Below, in pieces: positions 7,880 through 16,262 of a stretch of 64,000 bases of DNA. Under the pieces are notes generated by a model, which was given only the letters and a program-made list of their open reading frames with translations, did not search any database and was not told the origin of the DNA. The stretch spans positions 2,669,501 to 2,733,500 of the forward strand of contig NZ_JUHB01000001.1 of NCBI RefSeq assembly GCF_000799565.1, in the 5' to 3' direction. The first letter of the stretch is position 1; each line of letters starts with the position of its first letter. Position numbers and translations under genes: made by a program. Source of the stretch: Cellulophaga sp. Hel_I_12 (GTDB lineage: Bacteria > Bacteroidota > Bacteroidia > Flavobacteriales > Flavobacteriaceae).

Positions 7880-9430
7880 ATGCATATCAGAAACCTTTTT
7901 GTACTACTTTTTTTTGTTTTCTTTTCTTTAGCCAATGCACAAGAAATGCCCATAGCGTATACTATTGGTGAAAAATATAATGATCGCTACACCTATTCTA
8001 ATTTATTAACTATAGCCCCAGATGGCAACGGAGGTACTATTTTAGTGCGTTCCTATTTTACAGGAATAATACTAAAACCCAAAGGCTATTTTATAGAGCA
8101 TTACAATGAAAATTTAGAACTTGTAGCTGAGTTTAATTATAAGCTAAAAGAGGCAAATTACGTGGATGCCTTTGTGAAAAATGGAGAAGTAAATTTACTT
8201 TTTTTAGAATACAATTACGGCTTAAAAGCCTATGAATATATCGTACATAAAAGTTCGTTTACAAGGTTTAATTTTACAAAAGAAAAAATTTTAACTATCG
8301 ACTCCGATCCTGTAGAGCAGCCTTTAGATCGTAACTATTACAACAGAAATTTTGCTTCAGGTTTTACCACAACGGTACTTTTTGACAAGGAAACATCTGC
8401 TTTTGCGATCAGCTCACATCATAAAAAAGGAAAAGATAATAAACATACCATTTACGTTTTTGATGTTACTTTAAAAAAACTCATAGAGTTTGATTTTTCC
8501 AGTGAAGTTGAGGAAAAGAATTATGCCTTTGAGAATTTCGTTTTATCTAAAGACAAACAACAGGCCTACTTGATCGCTAAGGCTTATTTTAAAAAGAAAC
8601 GTTTTGCTATTACAGAACGTAAATTTCAATATGAATTAGTGCAGGTTTCCAATGATCGAGGAAATACTCAGTCTTTTATAGCTGCTGAAAAATTCCCAGA
8701 AGCCTTAAATCCGATACTTACAGCCGAAAAACTGGTGTGTGTAGGTTTTTATTCGAATAGAAAAGATAACAGATACAACGGAATTGCCTACTTTGATATA
8801 GACTTAAATACCCTGAACATCAAAGACAAAAAATACCATGAATTTTCTTCTCAATTTATGTTGGATAAATTTGGGAGGGATGAAGAAGAAGATGTTAAAA
8901 ACCTAATTTTTAAAGAAGTGGTTGTCGATGAGGATTTTATTCTGTTTAATGCCGAAGAATATTTTGTAACCTCTAGTTTTCAAAGTGACGTTTCAGGTAC
9001 TAGGCTAAAAATAAATAGGTATCACTATAATGATATTGTTAGTGTTAAACTAAGTACCAACGGTGATATGGTTTGGGCGCGAAATATCAATAAGTCCGAA
9101 GTTACTCAGGGAGATCCGGCCTATACTTCGTATTCATCCTTTACTAAGGATAAAAACACCTACTTTTTTATTAGCACAGCGAGTGAAAACCCACAGCAAT
9201 TAACCGATGAACGTATTATTTTTAAACAAGGGTTAAGTCAAAACAAAAATATTTTTGTGGTGAAATTAGACGAAGCTGGTCGTATGAATTATCAAAAAAT
9301 AATTGATGGAAAAGAAGCGCGATTGCCTTTAATGGTTTCTGCTCCTTTGATTCAAAAAAACGATCAAAAAATGCTCTTTTACGCGAAGCGAGGTTCTAAA
9401 AAGCAACTTATAAAAGTGCATTTTAAATAA
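7880..9430 (+). CDS. Secreted hypothetical protein, 516 residues
   Basis: An N-terminal signal peptide (a run of Leu/Phe/Val ending SLANAQ, residues 1-21) predicts export to the periplasm or surface. The mature part is rich in aromatic and charged residues, with short repeating strand-like segments such as LLFLEYNYGLKAYEYIVHK and INRYHYNDIVSVKLSTNGD, which suggests a mainly beta structure, possibly a propeller. No catalytic motif and no C-terminal secretion sorting domain are recognised. It follows the crotonase gene by 25 bases on the same strand. I do not recognise the family. Confidence 0.75.
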   Translation: MHIRNLFVLLFFVFFSLANAQEMPIAYTIGEKYNDRYTYSNLLTIAPDGNGGTILVRSYFTGIILKPKGYFIEHYNENLELVAEFNYKLKEANYVDAFVKNGEVNLLFLEYNYGLKAYEYIVHKSSFTRFNFTKEKILTIDSDPVEQPLDRNYYNRNFASGFTTTVLFDKETSAFAISSHHKKGKDNKHTIYVFDVTLKKLIEFDFSSEVEEKNYAFENFVLSKDKQQAYLIAKAYFKKKRFAITERKFQYELVQVSNDRGNTQSFIAAEKFPEALNPILTAEKLVCVGFYSNRKDNRYNGIAYFDIDLNTLNIKDKKYHEFSSQFMLDKFGRDEEEDVKNLIFKEVVVDEDFILFNAEEYFVTSSFQSDVSGTRLKINRYHYNDIVSVKLSTNGDMVWARNINKSEVTQGDPAYTSYSSFTKDKNTYFFISTASENPQQLTDERIIFKQGLSQNKNIFVVKLDEAGRMNYQKIIDGKEARLPLMVSAPLIQKNDQKMLFYAKRGSKKQLIKVHFK

Positions 9431-9497
9431 AAAATATATGCTGAAAGCTATTCCTATACTGTACGTCTAAGTATTTAGAACAGTTAAAAAATGTACT

Positions 9498-10139
9498 ATG
9501 AAGATAAGTATATGGTCAGATATTAGATGTCCTTTTTGCTATATAGGAAAGAGAAATTTTGAGGAAGCCTTAGCGAATTTTCCCTATAAAGATGAGGTTA
9601 TTGTGGAATGGAAAAGTTTTGAGTTAGATCCAACTATGGAAACCAGGACAGATATATCGGGTTTAGCGCATTTTATGCAGGCTAAAAACGTCGATAAACC
9701 AACAGCAGAGGGTATGTTTGCCAATGTTACAACTATGGCTAAAACCGTCGATTTAGACTTCCAGTTTAACAAAATGATACCGGCAAACTCATTAAAAGCC
9801 CACCGACTCTTACATTTTGCCAAAAAATACAATGTAGCCGATGCCGCTAAGGAAGTATTATTAAAGGCCCACTTAATCGAAGGTGAAAACATAGATGATG
9901 TAGCTGTTTTAATGCAATTAGCTGAAAAAATTGGGTTAGAACCGGCTGAGGTAAAAACAATGATCGATTCAGAAGATTTTATTTATGAAGTACGCCAGGA
10001 TCAAATGGAAGCTAGGAATTTAGGTATTAACGGTGTTCCCTTTTTTGTTCTGGATCATACCTATGGTATTTCTGGAGCACAACCGGTAGCAGTTTTTACT
10101 GAAACGCTAGAAAAAGCCTGGGAAAATCATCAAGAGTAA
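9498..10139 (+). CDS. DsbA-family oxidoreductase, FrnE-like
   Basis: A 213-residue cytosolic protein with a thioredoxin-like fold of the FrnE / 2-hydroxychromene-2-carboxylate isomerase type. The N-terminus MKISIWSDIRCPFCYIGKRN carries the redox motif C11-P-F-C14, and a cis-proline segment NGVPFFVL is near the C-terminus. The helical insert between them matches FrnE. There is no signal peptide, so it probably acts on cytoplasmic thiols, perhaps under oxidative stress as described for Deinococcus FrnE. It stands alone between secreted and membrane proteins. Confidence 0.9.
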   Translation: MKISIWSDIRCPFCYIGKRNFEEALANFPYKDEVIVEWKSFELDPTMETRTDISGLAHFMQAKNVDKPTAEGMFANVTTMAKTVDLDFQFNKMIPANSLKAHRLLHFAKKYNVADAAKEVLLKAHLIEGENIDDVAVLMQLAEKIGLEPAEVKTMIDSEDFIYEVRQDQMEARNLGINGVPFFVLDHTYGISGAQPVAVFTETLEKAWENHQE

Positions 10140-10403
10140 ATAACCAGAGTACCAGATACCACTGGAAATACTTATGCTATTGATGGAATTTGCGATTCAT
10201 TTAGCCCGTTTATTTTTTAAGGTAGTACTGCAGTAAAGGAATATTTTTTTAAACAAATACTTTTCTAAGAACACTATAGGTCAGTTTGGAAAGATCTGGA
10301 AAGTTCATTGGTTTTAGCGCTCATTTTTTTTGACTCAGATTTTAAAAATGTCAAGAATTTAAATTTAAATGTGTATTTTTAAAGGTATAAACAAATTGGT
10401 GCT

Positions 10404-10706
10404 ATGAAATATCTTGTGGATCCCTTTAAAAAAATGTTTGAATTTCAAGGAAAATCAACGAATAAAGAATTTTGGATTTTTTTTACCGTCAATATTATAC
10501 TTTTCACAGCATTAGGCTTTTTAAGAAATCCGTTGAATATTCCATTATATGTTGGCGATATATTGAGGGTAATTTTATGTATTCCTACGCTAGCCTTAGG
10601 TTTTAGAAGGTTGAATGATGCAGGGATCAACAAATGGTTATTTCTTATACCTTTTGTGAATTTAATTTTGGCAGGTCTCCCGGAAAAAAAGCAAACGCTT
10701 TCATAA
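10404..10706 (+). CDS. DUF805 family membrane protein
   Basis: A 100-residue protein with about three hydrophobic helices. MFEFQGKSTNKEFWIFF near the N-terminus corresponds to the F-x-G-R-xx-R-xx-FW motif of DUF805, with Lys/Asn variants. The central ALGFRRLNDAGINKWLFLIP block is the family's conserved 'RRLHD-G-W' loop. DUF805 proteins (YhaH-like) are inner membrane proteins of unknown role. It is followed by a strong bidirectional terminator. Family assignment is confident; function is not known. Confidence 0.85.
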   Translation: MKYLVDPFKKMFEFQGKSTNKEFWIFFTVNIILFTALGFLRNPLNIPLYVGDILRVILCIPTLALGFRRLNDAGINKWLFLIPFVNLILAGLPEKKQTLS

Positions 10707-10735
10707 GTTAGCTTTAGAAACGAGCTGACAAAAGC

Positions 10736-10775
10736 AAAAAAGCCACAAACTTAAGCTTAAGTTTGTGGCTTTTTT
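10736..10775. terminator. Bidirectional intrinsic terminator
   Basis: A perfect inverted repeat with arms of about 20 bases (core AGCCACAAACTTAAG and its complement) is flanked by A-runs on the left and T-runs on the right. It separates the DUF805 gene from the convergent Gfo/Idh/MocA gene and can terminate both. Confidence 0.9.
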
Positions 10776-10781
10776 AAATTA

Positions 10782-12203
10782 CTATAACTCCCAACCTTTA
10801 CGGTAATTACCTTTGACCCATTCGTTAGCTTTTTCGTAATTCGTAACACGCATATTCGCGCCATCCCATAAAATTTTGCGTCGACCTGGATATTGAAAAG
10901 GATCCCAATCACCGATTTTTTTACCTGGTTTTAGCTCTTTATATTGATAAGCTTTAATAGCTAAATTCCCCATTAATACAGCTTCTGTTAAGGGGCCAGC
11001 CTTCGCAAAATCAGAAGAAGTTGCCGTGTTATTTAAACAACCATTCACAAAGTTCATGGCATGCCCTGAAGTATCACCTTCTATTCGTGTTAAAGTTGGT
11101 TTTGGAGGATTAAACATCCCCATAGTTTCGGAAGGTAATAACCGTGCATTTCTAGAATAGGTGTCGGTGACCAAAATACCTTTGGTGCCATAAAAAATAC
11201 TTCCACCACCAGAATCACCAATAGTCTCGTCGTCTTTTAATTCGTCTGGTAAATCTGGTTTTAAACCACCATCATACCAGTTCAGGGCAATATCACCTTG
11301 CGCTTCGGTATTAAATTTTAAACGAACTATGGAAGAGGCTGGGCATGAAGCATTATAATCTGCTTCTACAAAGTCGCCCACCCAATTGGTGGTGCAGCTA
11401 GCTTCCGCTTCAGTCGGGTAGCCTAAGCCTAAAGCACTAAAAGGGGTTTCCATGATATGGCAGCCCATATCGCCTAAAGCTCCCGTGCCAAAATCCCACC
11501 ATCCTCGCCATTTAAAGGGTAAGTAACCGGAATAATAAGGCCTATCCGCTGCTGGTCCTAACCATAAATCCCAATCTAATTCCTTTGGGATAGCGTCTTG
11601 GACTGTGGGTAATGGAATGCCTTGAGGCCATACGGGTCTGTTTGTCCAGCAATCTACTTTGTAAATTTTACCTAAAAATCCAGAATCTATCCATTCTTTG
11701 GCTTGTCTGCTGCCATCACTTGATGCCCCTTGGTTACCCATTTGCGTGACAATATTATTTTCTCTAGCAACAGTAGTCATTAATCTTGCTTCATTAATAT
11801 TGTGGGTTAGCGGTTTTTCTACATAAGCATGTTTTTTAGCCCGCATAAACGGTAAAGCTATGGTGGCATGGGTATGATCAGGAGTAGCTACCATAATGGC
11901 ATCTAGCTCGCTCAAATGATTTTCGTATACTTTTCTAAAGTCTTTATAGAGTTTTGCTTTTGGATGTAATTTTGTACTGGCTTCTATTTGGCGATTATCA
12001 ACATCGCATAAGCTGACAAACTTTACCTTTTGAGTATTGGTCAAGTCTCTGATGACCCCACCCCCACGTCCTCCAATTCCGAAAGCACCCATGTAAAGGG
12101 TATCACTAGGTGGAACATGAGTTTTTCCTAGAACAAAACTGGGAACAATGGAAAATACAGCGGAGGCTGCAACGGAGTTTTTAATAAACTTTCTTCTTTG
12201 CAT
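10782..12203 (-). CDS. Tat-exported Gfo/Idh/MocA family oxidoreductase
   Basis: A 473-residue NAD(P)-dependent oxidoreductase. The N-terminus MQRRKFIKNSVAASAVFSI is a twin-arginine (Tat) signal, so the protein should reach the periplasm folded with its cofactor. The Rossmann motif follows (GAFGIGGRGGGVIRDL), then the family's EKPL motif in KKHAYVEKPLTHN and a C-terminal alpha/beta domain with GALGDMGCHIME. Related exported Gfo/Idh/MocA proteins act on sugars, for example as glycoside hydrolases with NAD, as glycoside 3-dehydrogenases or as inositol dehydrogenases. It stands alone, about 12 kb from the sugar locus at 23.8-34.1 kb. Substrate is unknown. Confidence 0.88.
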   Translation of the reverse strand: MQRRKFIKNSVAASAVFSIVPSFVLGKTHVPPSDTLYMGAFGIGGRGGGVIRDLTNTQKVKFVSLCDVDNRQIEASTKLHPKAKLYKDFRKVYENHLSELDAIMVATPDHTHATIALPFMRAKKHAYVEKPLTHNINEARLMTTVARENNIVTQMGNQGASSDGSRQAKEWIDSGFLGKIYKVDCWTNRPVWPQGIPLPTVQDAIPKELDWDLWLGPAADRPYYSGYLPFKWRGWWDFGTGALGDMGCHIMETPFSALGLGYPTEAEASCTTNWVGDFVEADYNASCPASSIVRLKFNTEAQGDIALNWYDGGLKPDLPDELKDDETIGDSGGGSIFYGTKGILVTDTYSRNARLLPSETMGMFNPPKPTLTRIEGDTSGHAMNFVNGCLNNTATSSDFAKAGPLTEAVLMGNLAIKAYQYKELKPGKKIGDWDPFQYPGRRKILWDGANMRVTNYEKANEWVKGNYRKGWEL

Positions 12204-12359
12204 GATAGTTATTCGTTAGTTGAATTCGATCACTTAAAGTACAAAATTAAATTAAAGGAAGGTTTTAAAAATTTTGAAAATGATTTTGAATTTAACTAAG
12301 TATTTAAAATTCAGAGAATTATATTTTTAAAAATCTCATTCTTAAAATAGGGTTAAATT

Positions 12360-13037
12360 TTAAGGTTCTTTTAAAAGCGGCTGACCATTCCATTCTTGGT
12401 AAAAATTTTCAAGATAAGTAAGCATAAATTGGTGGCGTTCCTCGGCTAGTTTTTTACCTGTTTCCGTATTCATTTTGTCTTTTAGCAGCAGTAGTTTTTC
12501 ATAGAAGTGATTTATAGTAGGTGCATCCGATTTTTTATAGGCTGCTTTGGTCATATTAAGTTGCGGCGGAATCTCTGGATTATAAAGCGCCCTATTTTTG
12601 AAACCTCCATAATTAAAGGCACGAGCAATACCAATAGCTCCAATAGCATCTAAGCGATCCGCATCTTGTATAATTTGTAATTCTAAGGAATTAAATTTCT
12701 TTTTCTTTTTTTCGAGGCTCGATTTAAAAGAGATGTTTTCAATGATTTGAATTACATGAGCGATTGTTTTTTTATCTACTTTTAAAGAAGATAAAAACTG
12801 TTGCGCTAGTTTTGGCCCTACTGTTTCGTCACCATTGTTAAACTTAGCATCGGCAATATCATGTAAAAGAGCACCCAAGCTTACGACCAAAATATTAATA
12901 TTTTTTTCGTCTTTCGCGATGAGTAAAGAATTGCGAAAAACACGTTGTATGTGAAACCAATCATGCCCACCTTCGGCACCTTGTAATGTTTCTTCTACAA
13001 ATGCAATAGTTTCTTCTACGATTTCAGTATTGGTCAT
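12360..13037 (-). CDS. HD domain phosphohydrolase (YedJ-like)
   Basis: A 225-residue HD-superfamily protein. Metal ligands are seen in GGHDWFHIQRV (His25, His29), LLHDIADAKF (His59-Asp60) and QDADRLDAIGAIGIARAF (Asp in RLDA). This arrangement matches the YedJ/PF01966 family of small metal-dependent phosphohydrolases, whose natural substrate is uncertain. The start codon overlaps the plsC-like gene's stop (ATGA), on the same strand; plsC lies upstream. Function beyond a phosphohydrolase is not clear. Confidence 0.85.
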   Translation of the reverse strand: MTNTEIVEETIAFVEETLQGAEGGHDWFHIQRVFRNSLLIAKDEKNINILVVSLGALLHDIADAKFNNGDETVGPKLAQQFLSSLKVDKKTIAHVIQIIENISFKSSLEKKKKKFNSLELQIIQDADRLDAIGAIGIARAFNYGGFKNRALYNPEIPPQLNMTKAAYKKSDAPTINHFYEKLLLLKDKMNTETGKKLAEERHQFMLTYLENFYQEWNGQPLLKEP

Positions 13038-13771
13038 TTAAAAGCGGTTACTCCCGAAGTTATTGTTTGTTCTATTTGCACCAATAATTCGTCAAAATTA
13101 CCAGTATTTTCTATGGGTTTATGCACGTCTAGTGTAATATGATTGCCAAGACCGTTAGGGAATTTTCCGTATCGTAACATTTTCCAAGAATTGTTAATAC
13201 TAATCGGGACAATTAATGCAGATGGGGCATTTTTCATTAAAATTTTTAAGCCTGTTGGTTGAAAGGCTTTTGGGAGCCCTGTTCTACTGCGTGTGCCCTC
13301 TGGAAAAATAACGGCACTTCTATTATGTGCTTCAATATAAGTGCCCAACTTCATAATTTGCCCTAAGGCTTGTTTACCATCTTTTCGGTCAATTAATACG
13401 GACCCACCATGCACCAAGTTGTAAGAAACGCTGGGGATACCCTTACCTAACTCTATTTTACTTACAAATTTTGGATGATACTTACGCATCCACCAAATAA
13501 TTGGCGGAATATCATGCATACTTTGGTGATTGGCGACTATGATTAAGGGTTTTCCAATAGGTATTTTATGGGGATTATTAAAAGTGTATCTTGTGCCTAA
13601 CAGCATAGAACACCTTAACAAGCATAAATTTAAAACACTAACTACTTTTTTTAATCCAATGTACCCAAATATATGATGACCAAGCCATTGTAAAGGATGA
13701 AAAATAAGTAAGCATACCCCAAAGGATAGTTGATACAGTATACTTAACGGATATGCTAGAAATTTTTGCAT
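13034..13771 (-). CDS. plsC: 1-acyl-sn-glycerol-3-phosphate acyltransferase
   Basis: A 245-residue membrane-associated acyltransferase that adds the second acyl chain to lysophosphatidate. Two N-terminal hydrophobic segments (about 1-60) are followed by the catalytic NHQSMHD motif (H-x4-D) and the acceptor-binding FPEGTRSRTGLPKAFQPTG block. VPISINNSW is another family motif. The end overlaps the downstream HD gene by four bases, so they are co-translated. Bacteroidota carry several paralogues, so it may be one of more than one PlsC in this genome. Confidence 0.9.
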   Translation of the reverse strand: MQKFLAYPLSILYQLSFGVCLLIFHPLQWLGHHIFGYIGLKKVVSVLNLCLLRCSMLLGTRYTFNNPHKIPIGKPLIIVANHQSMHDIPPIIWWMRKYHPKFVSKIELGKGIPSVSYNLVHGGSVLIDRKDGKQALGQIMKLGTYIEAHNRSAVIFPEGTRSRTGLPKAFQPTGLKILMKNAPSALIVPISINNSWKMLRYGKFPNGLGNHITLDVHKPIENTGNFDELLVQIEQTITSGVTAFK

Positions 13772-13784
13772 GTTACAAAAATAA

Positions 13785-13812
13785 AAAACCGCTCCTTTTA
13801 AAGAGCGGTTTT
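13785..13812 (-). terminator. Intrinsic terminator after bacilliredoxin gene
   Basis: The arms AAAACCGCTC and GAGCGGTTTT are separated by 8 bases, with A/T runs on both sides. On the minus strand it lies just after the bacilliredoxin gene and before plsC. Confidence 0.85.
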
Positions 13813-13859
13813 ATTCAAATTTTTATAATAATTCTAAAACTTTAATTGCTGCGAACTAT

Positions 13860-14270
13860 TTAACAGAATTCGTTATATGCAGCCATTAAATTCTCCGCAA
13901 TAACTTCTGCTGGTCTTCCTTCAATATGATGGCGCTCGATCATGTGCACTAATTCTCCGTCTTTAAATAAAGCCATACTCGGTGACGAAGGAGGAAAAGG
14001 TACCATTAAACTTCTCGCTTTATCCACAGCTTCAAAATCTACACCCGCAAAAACGGTAACGGCATGGTCTGGTTTTTTGCTATTTGTTAAACTAAATTTT
14101 GCGGCAGGTCTAGCATTTGCTGCGGCACAACCACAAACAGAGTTTACAACAACTAAGGTAGTTCCTTTGGCATTAATAGCTTTTTCAACAGCTTCTGCGC
14201 TATGTAATTCTTCAAACCCGGCCCCAGCTAGGTCTTCTCTCATTGGTTTTATTAATTCTGCAGGATACAT
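13860..14270 (-). CDS. BrxA/BrxB family bacilliredoxin
   Basis: A 136-residue thioredoxin-like protein of the YphP/YqiW family. The active-site CGC motif is at residues 46-48 in VVNSVCGCAAANARPA, and the start MYPAELIKPMREDL is the family's conserved N-terminus. In Firmicutes these proteins remove bacillithiol from oxidised protein thiols; many Bacteroidota that keep the family also make bacillithiol. The gene is monocistronic, with a -7 box 34 bases upstream and a terminator downstream, and is divergent from the TerB-DnaJ gene. Confidence 0.9.
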   Translation of the reverse strand: MYPAELIKPMREDLAGAGFEELHSAEAVEKAINAKGTTLVVVNSVCGCAAANARPAAKFSLTNSKKPDHAVTVFAGVDFEAVDKARSLMVPFPPSSPSMALFKDGELVHMIERHHIEGRPAEVIAENLMAAYNEFC

Positions 14271-14304
14271 AATTTTTATTTTTAAGACTAATTATAATAT
14301 TCAT

Positions 14305-14312
14305 CAAAGATA
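14305..14312 (-). promoter_or_regulatory. -7 element TATCTTTG for bacilliredoxin gene
   Basis: On the minus strand the octamer reads TATCTTTG, a perfect TAnnTTTG match 34 bases before the bacilliredoxin ATG. The same octamer occurs divergently at 14380. Confidence 0.5.
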
Positions 14313-14379
14313 ACTAATTTGTTACAGTTCTTCCGTAACCTTAACGTTTCATTACTATAAATTTTGTATTTGAAAATGA

Positions 14380-14387
14380 TATCTTTG
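14380..14387 (+). promoter_or_regulatory. -7 element TATCTTTG for TerB-DnaJ gene
   Basis: TATCTTTG lies 16 bases before the ATG at 14404, a common flavobacterial arrangement with a very short leader. No TTTG -33 box is seen at the standard spacing. Confidence 0.5.
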
Positions 14388-14403
14388 GCAAAAATTTTTA
14401 AGA

Positions 14404-15084
14404 ATGAAATGGATTTTATTTTTTGTCATATTTTATATTCTCCAAAAACTATTTAGTGCATCGAGAACCAAGGTTTTTTCACAAAATACAAAATCAGTTT
14501 CTCCTGCCGATTTTGAACTTAATTTACTTTCTTTATGTTCTTTGGTAATCAAGGCTGATGGAAACGTGAGTCAGAGAGAAATGGACTATGTGCAACGTTA
14601 TTTTGTAAGTACGTATGGGAAAGACAAAGCCAATGCCATCTTTAGAACCTTCAATGAGGTGATTAAAAAAAGGGAAATTTCGGCACAACGTATTTGCGAT
14701 TATATGAATTTGCGAACTAGTATTGAGGTACGTTTGCAGTTAGTACATTTTTTATTCGGAATTGCTCAAGCTGATGGTACTGTTAGTGCTGCTGAAATTA
14801 CGAAAATAGAAGAAATAGCTAGATTTTTAAGAATTGGACAGAGCAGTTTTGAAAGTGTCAAAGCGATGTTTATTAAAAATGCAGACAACGCGTATAAAAT
14901 TCTAGAAATAGAAAAATCTGCTACGGATGATGAAGTTAAAAAAGCATACAGGACCATGGCAAAAAAATACCATCCAGACCGTGTGAACACAGAAAACGAA
15001 GCCATAAAAAAAGGAGCTGAAGAAAAGTTTAAGGAAGTGCAAATTGCGTACGAAACCATTCAGAAAGAACGTGGCATCAACTAA
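14404..15084 (+). CDS. TerB-DnaJ membrane co-chaperone (DjlA-like)
   Basis: A 226-residue protein with an N-terminal membrane anchor (residues 1-15), a TerB-like helical domain (about 37-145; two ADG-x-V repeats at 51-55 and 123-127) and a C-terminal J domain (about 163-226). The J domain carries the His-Pro-Asp loop at 190-192 in KKYHPDRV, needed to stimulate DnaK ATPase. This is the DjlA domain order, in a short form. The role is probably membrane-associated DnaK recruitment or envelope stress. A -7 box lies just upstream, and a HupE-like gene follows after 36 bases. Confidence 0.88.
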   Translation: MKWILFFVIFYILQKLFSASRTKVFSQNTKSVSPADFELNLLSLCSLVIKADGNVSQREMDYVQRYFVSTYGKDKANAIFRTFNEVIKKREISAQRICDYMNLRTSIEVRLQLVHFLFGIAQADGTVSAAEITKIEEIARFLRIGQSSFESVKAMFIKNADNAYKILEIEKSATDDEVKKAYRTMAKKYHPDRVNTENEAIKKGAEEKFKEVQIAYETIQKERGIN

Positions 15085-15120
15085 ATTAAATACTATAGTG
15101 TTTTACAAATAGCGAGAATT

Positions 15121-15705
15121 ATGGAAAATTTTTGGTTTTACTTGAAAATGGGTTTGGAGCACGTATTAGATCTAGCGGCGTATGATCATATTCTTTTTTT
15201 AACTATTTTAACGGTGCCTTTTACGTTTAAATCGTGGAAAAAAGTAGTGTTTCTCGCTACGGTTTTTACAGTAGCGCATTGTATTTCGCTGGCATTATCA
15301 GCCTATAAAGTGATTGAGGTTAATGTAAGTATTATTGAGTTTTTAATTCCTGTAACCATTTTACTGACCGCTATATTTAATTTAAGATATTTCAAAGCAA
15401 AAGAAGCGCATAAAAATTTAGTATGGCACGGTATTGCCACTGCTTTTTTTGGTCTTATTCACGGGTTTGGCTTTTCTAATTACTTTAAAATGTTAATGGC
15501 CGAAGAAGAGGATATTATAACACCACTTTTGGGTTTTGCAACAGGAATAGAACTTTCGCAATTGGTAATTGTACTTTCGATACTCGTATTTGCCTTTATT
15601 GTGCAGTCGATATTTAAGCTAAAACAAGCCTTGTTTGTCCTAGGGATGTCTATTTTAGTGATCTTGATAACCCTTCCCATGTTACGCGAAACCTATCCTT
15701 TTTAA
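15121..15705 (+). CDS. HupE/UreJ-like membrane protein
   Basis: A 194-residue protein with about six hydrophobic helices. The polar motifs of the HupE/UreJ_2 family are visible: LEHVLDLAAYDHILFL, TVAHCISLALS, FGLIHGFGFS and FATGIELSQL. Family members are implicated in nickel or cobalt entry to hydrogenase and urease, but many copies in Bacteroidota lie far from such enzymes, as here, and their cargo is unknown. The conserved histidines (His14, His23 and those in TVAHC and LIHGF) make a metal permease plausible. Confidence 0.8.
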   Translation: MENFWFYLKMGLEHVLDLAAYDHILFLTILTVPFTFKSWKKVVFLATVFTVAHCISLALSAYKVIEVNVSIIEFLIPVTILLTAIFNLRYFKAKEAHKNLVWHGIATAFFGLIHGFGFSNYFKMLMAEEEDIITPLLGFATGIELSQLVIVLSILVFAFIVQSIFKLKQALFVLGMSILVILITLPMLRETYPF

Positions 15706-15805
15706 ATTTTTATTTAAAATATATCTCTTGGTGATTGTTAGGCTTGGTGAAAGCGGGTATCTTAGTGCTTTGTTAGAGATACAATACATTTTTCTTAAAT
15801 TATAA

Positions 15806-16240
15806 ATGATAGAAGTAAAACAGAAAAAATACGATAAGGCCTATTTGCGAATGGCTAACGAGTGGGGAAAATTATCGTTTTGTAAACGAAAGCAAGTAGG
15901 AGCTATTGTGGTAAAAGACCGTATGATTATTTCCGACGGCTATAATGGTACGCCAACTGGTTTTGAAAATCATTGTGAAGATGAGGAGGGTTACACAAAA
16001 TGGTATGTTTTGCATGCCGAAGCTAATGCATTATCAAAATTAGCGTCGTCAACACAATCCTGTGATGGGGCCACTTTATATATTACTTTATCACCTTGTA
16101 AAGAATGTAGTAAGCTGATTCATCAATCTGGCATAAAACGTGTAGTATACCAAAATGCGTATAAAGATGATGAAGGTCTTCAGTTTTTAAAAAAGGCAGG
16201 AGTACACTTAGTGCATCTCGCAACTATTGATGACAACTAA
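15806..16240 (+). CDS. dCMP deaminase family protein (ComEB-like)
   Basis: A 144-residue zinc-dependent deaminase. The zinc and catalytic site is HAEANAL (His70, Glu72) plus SPCKECSKLI (Cys98, Cys101). The N-terminal CKRKQVGAIVVKDRMIISDGYNGTP segment and the glycine-rich loop are typical of deoxycytidylate deaminases, which make dUMP for thymidylate synthesis. The CtpA-type protease gene starts 23 bases downstream on the same strand, so the two may share a transcript. Confidence 0.92.
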   Translation: MIEVKQKKYDKAYLRMANEWGKLSFCKRKQVGAIVVKDRMIISDGYNGTPTGFENHCEDEEGYTKWYVLHAEANALSKLASSTQSCDGATLYITLSPCKECSKLIHQSGIKRVVYQNAYKDDEGLQFLKKAGVHLVHLATIDDN

Positions 16241-16262
16241 CACTATTTTAATTTAAAAGTAA

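Noticed and set aside
14101..14313. Plus-strand frame 13942-14313 opposite the bacilliredoxin gene
   Set aside because: It is antisense to a clear BrxA/BrxB gene with a conserved CGC motif and has no independent support.
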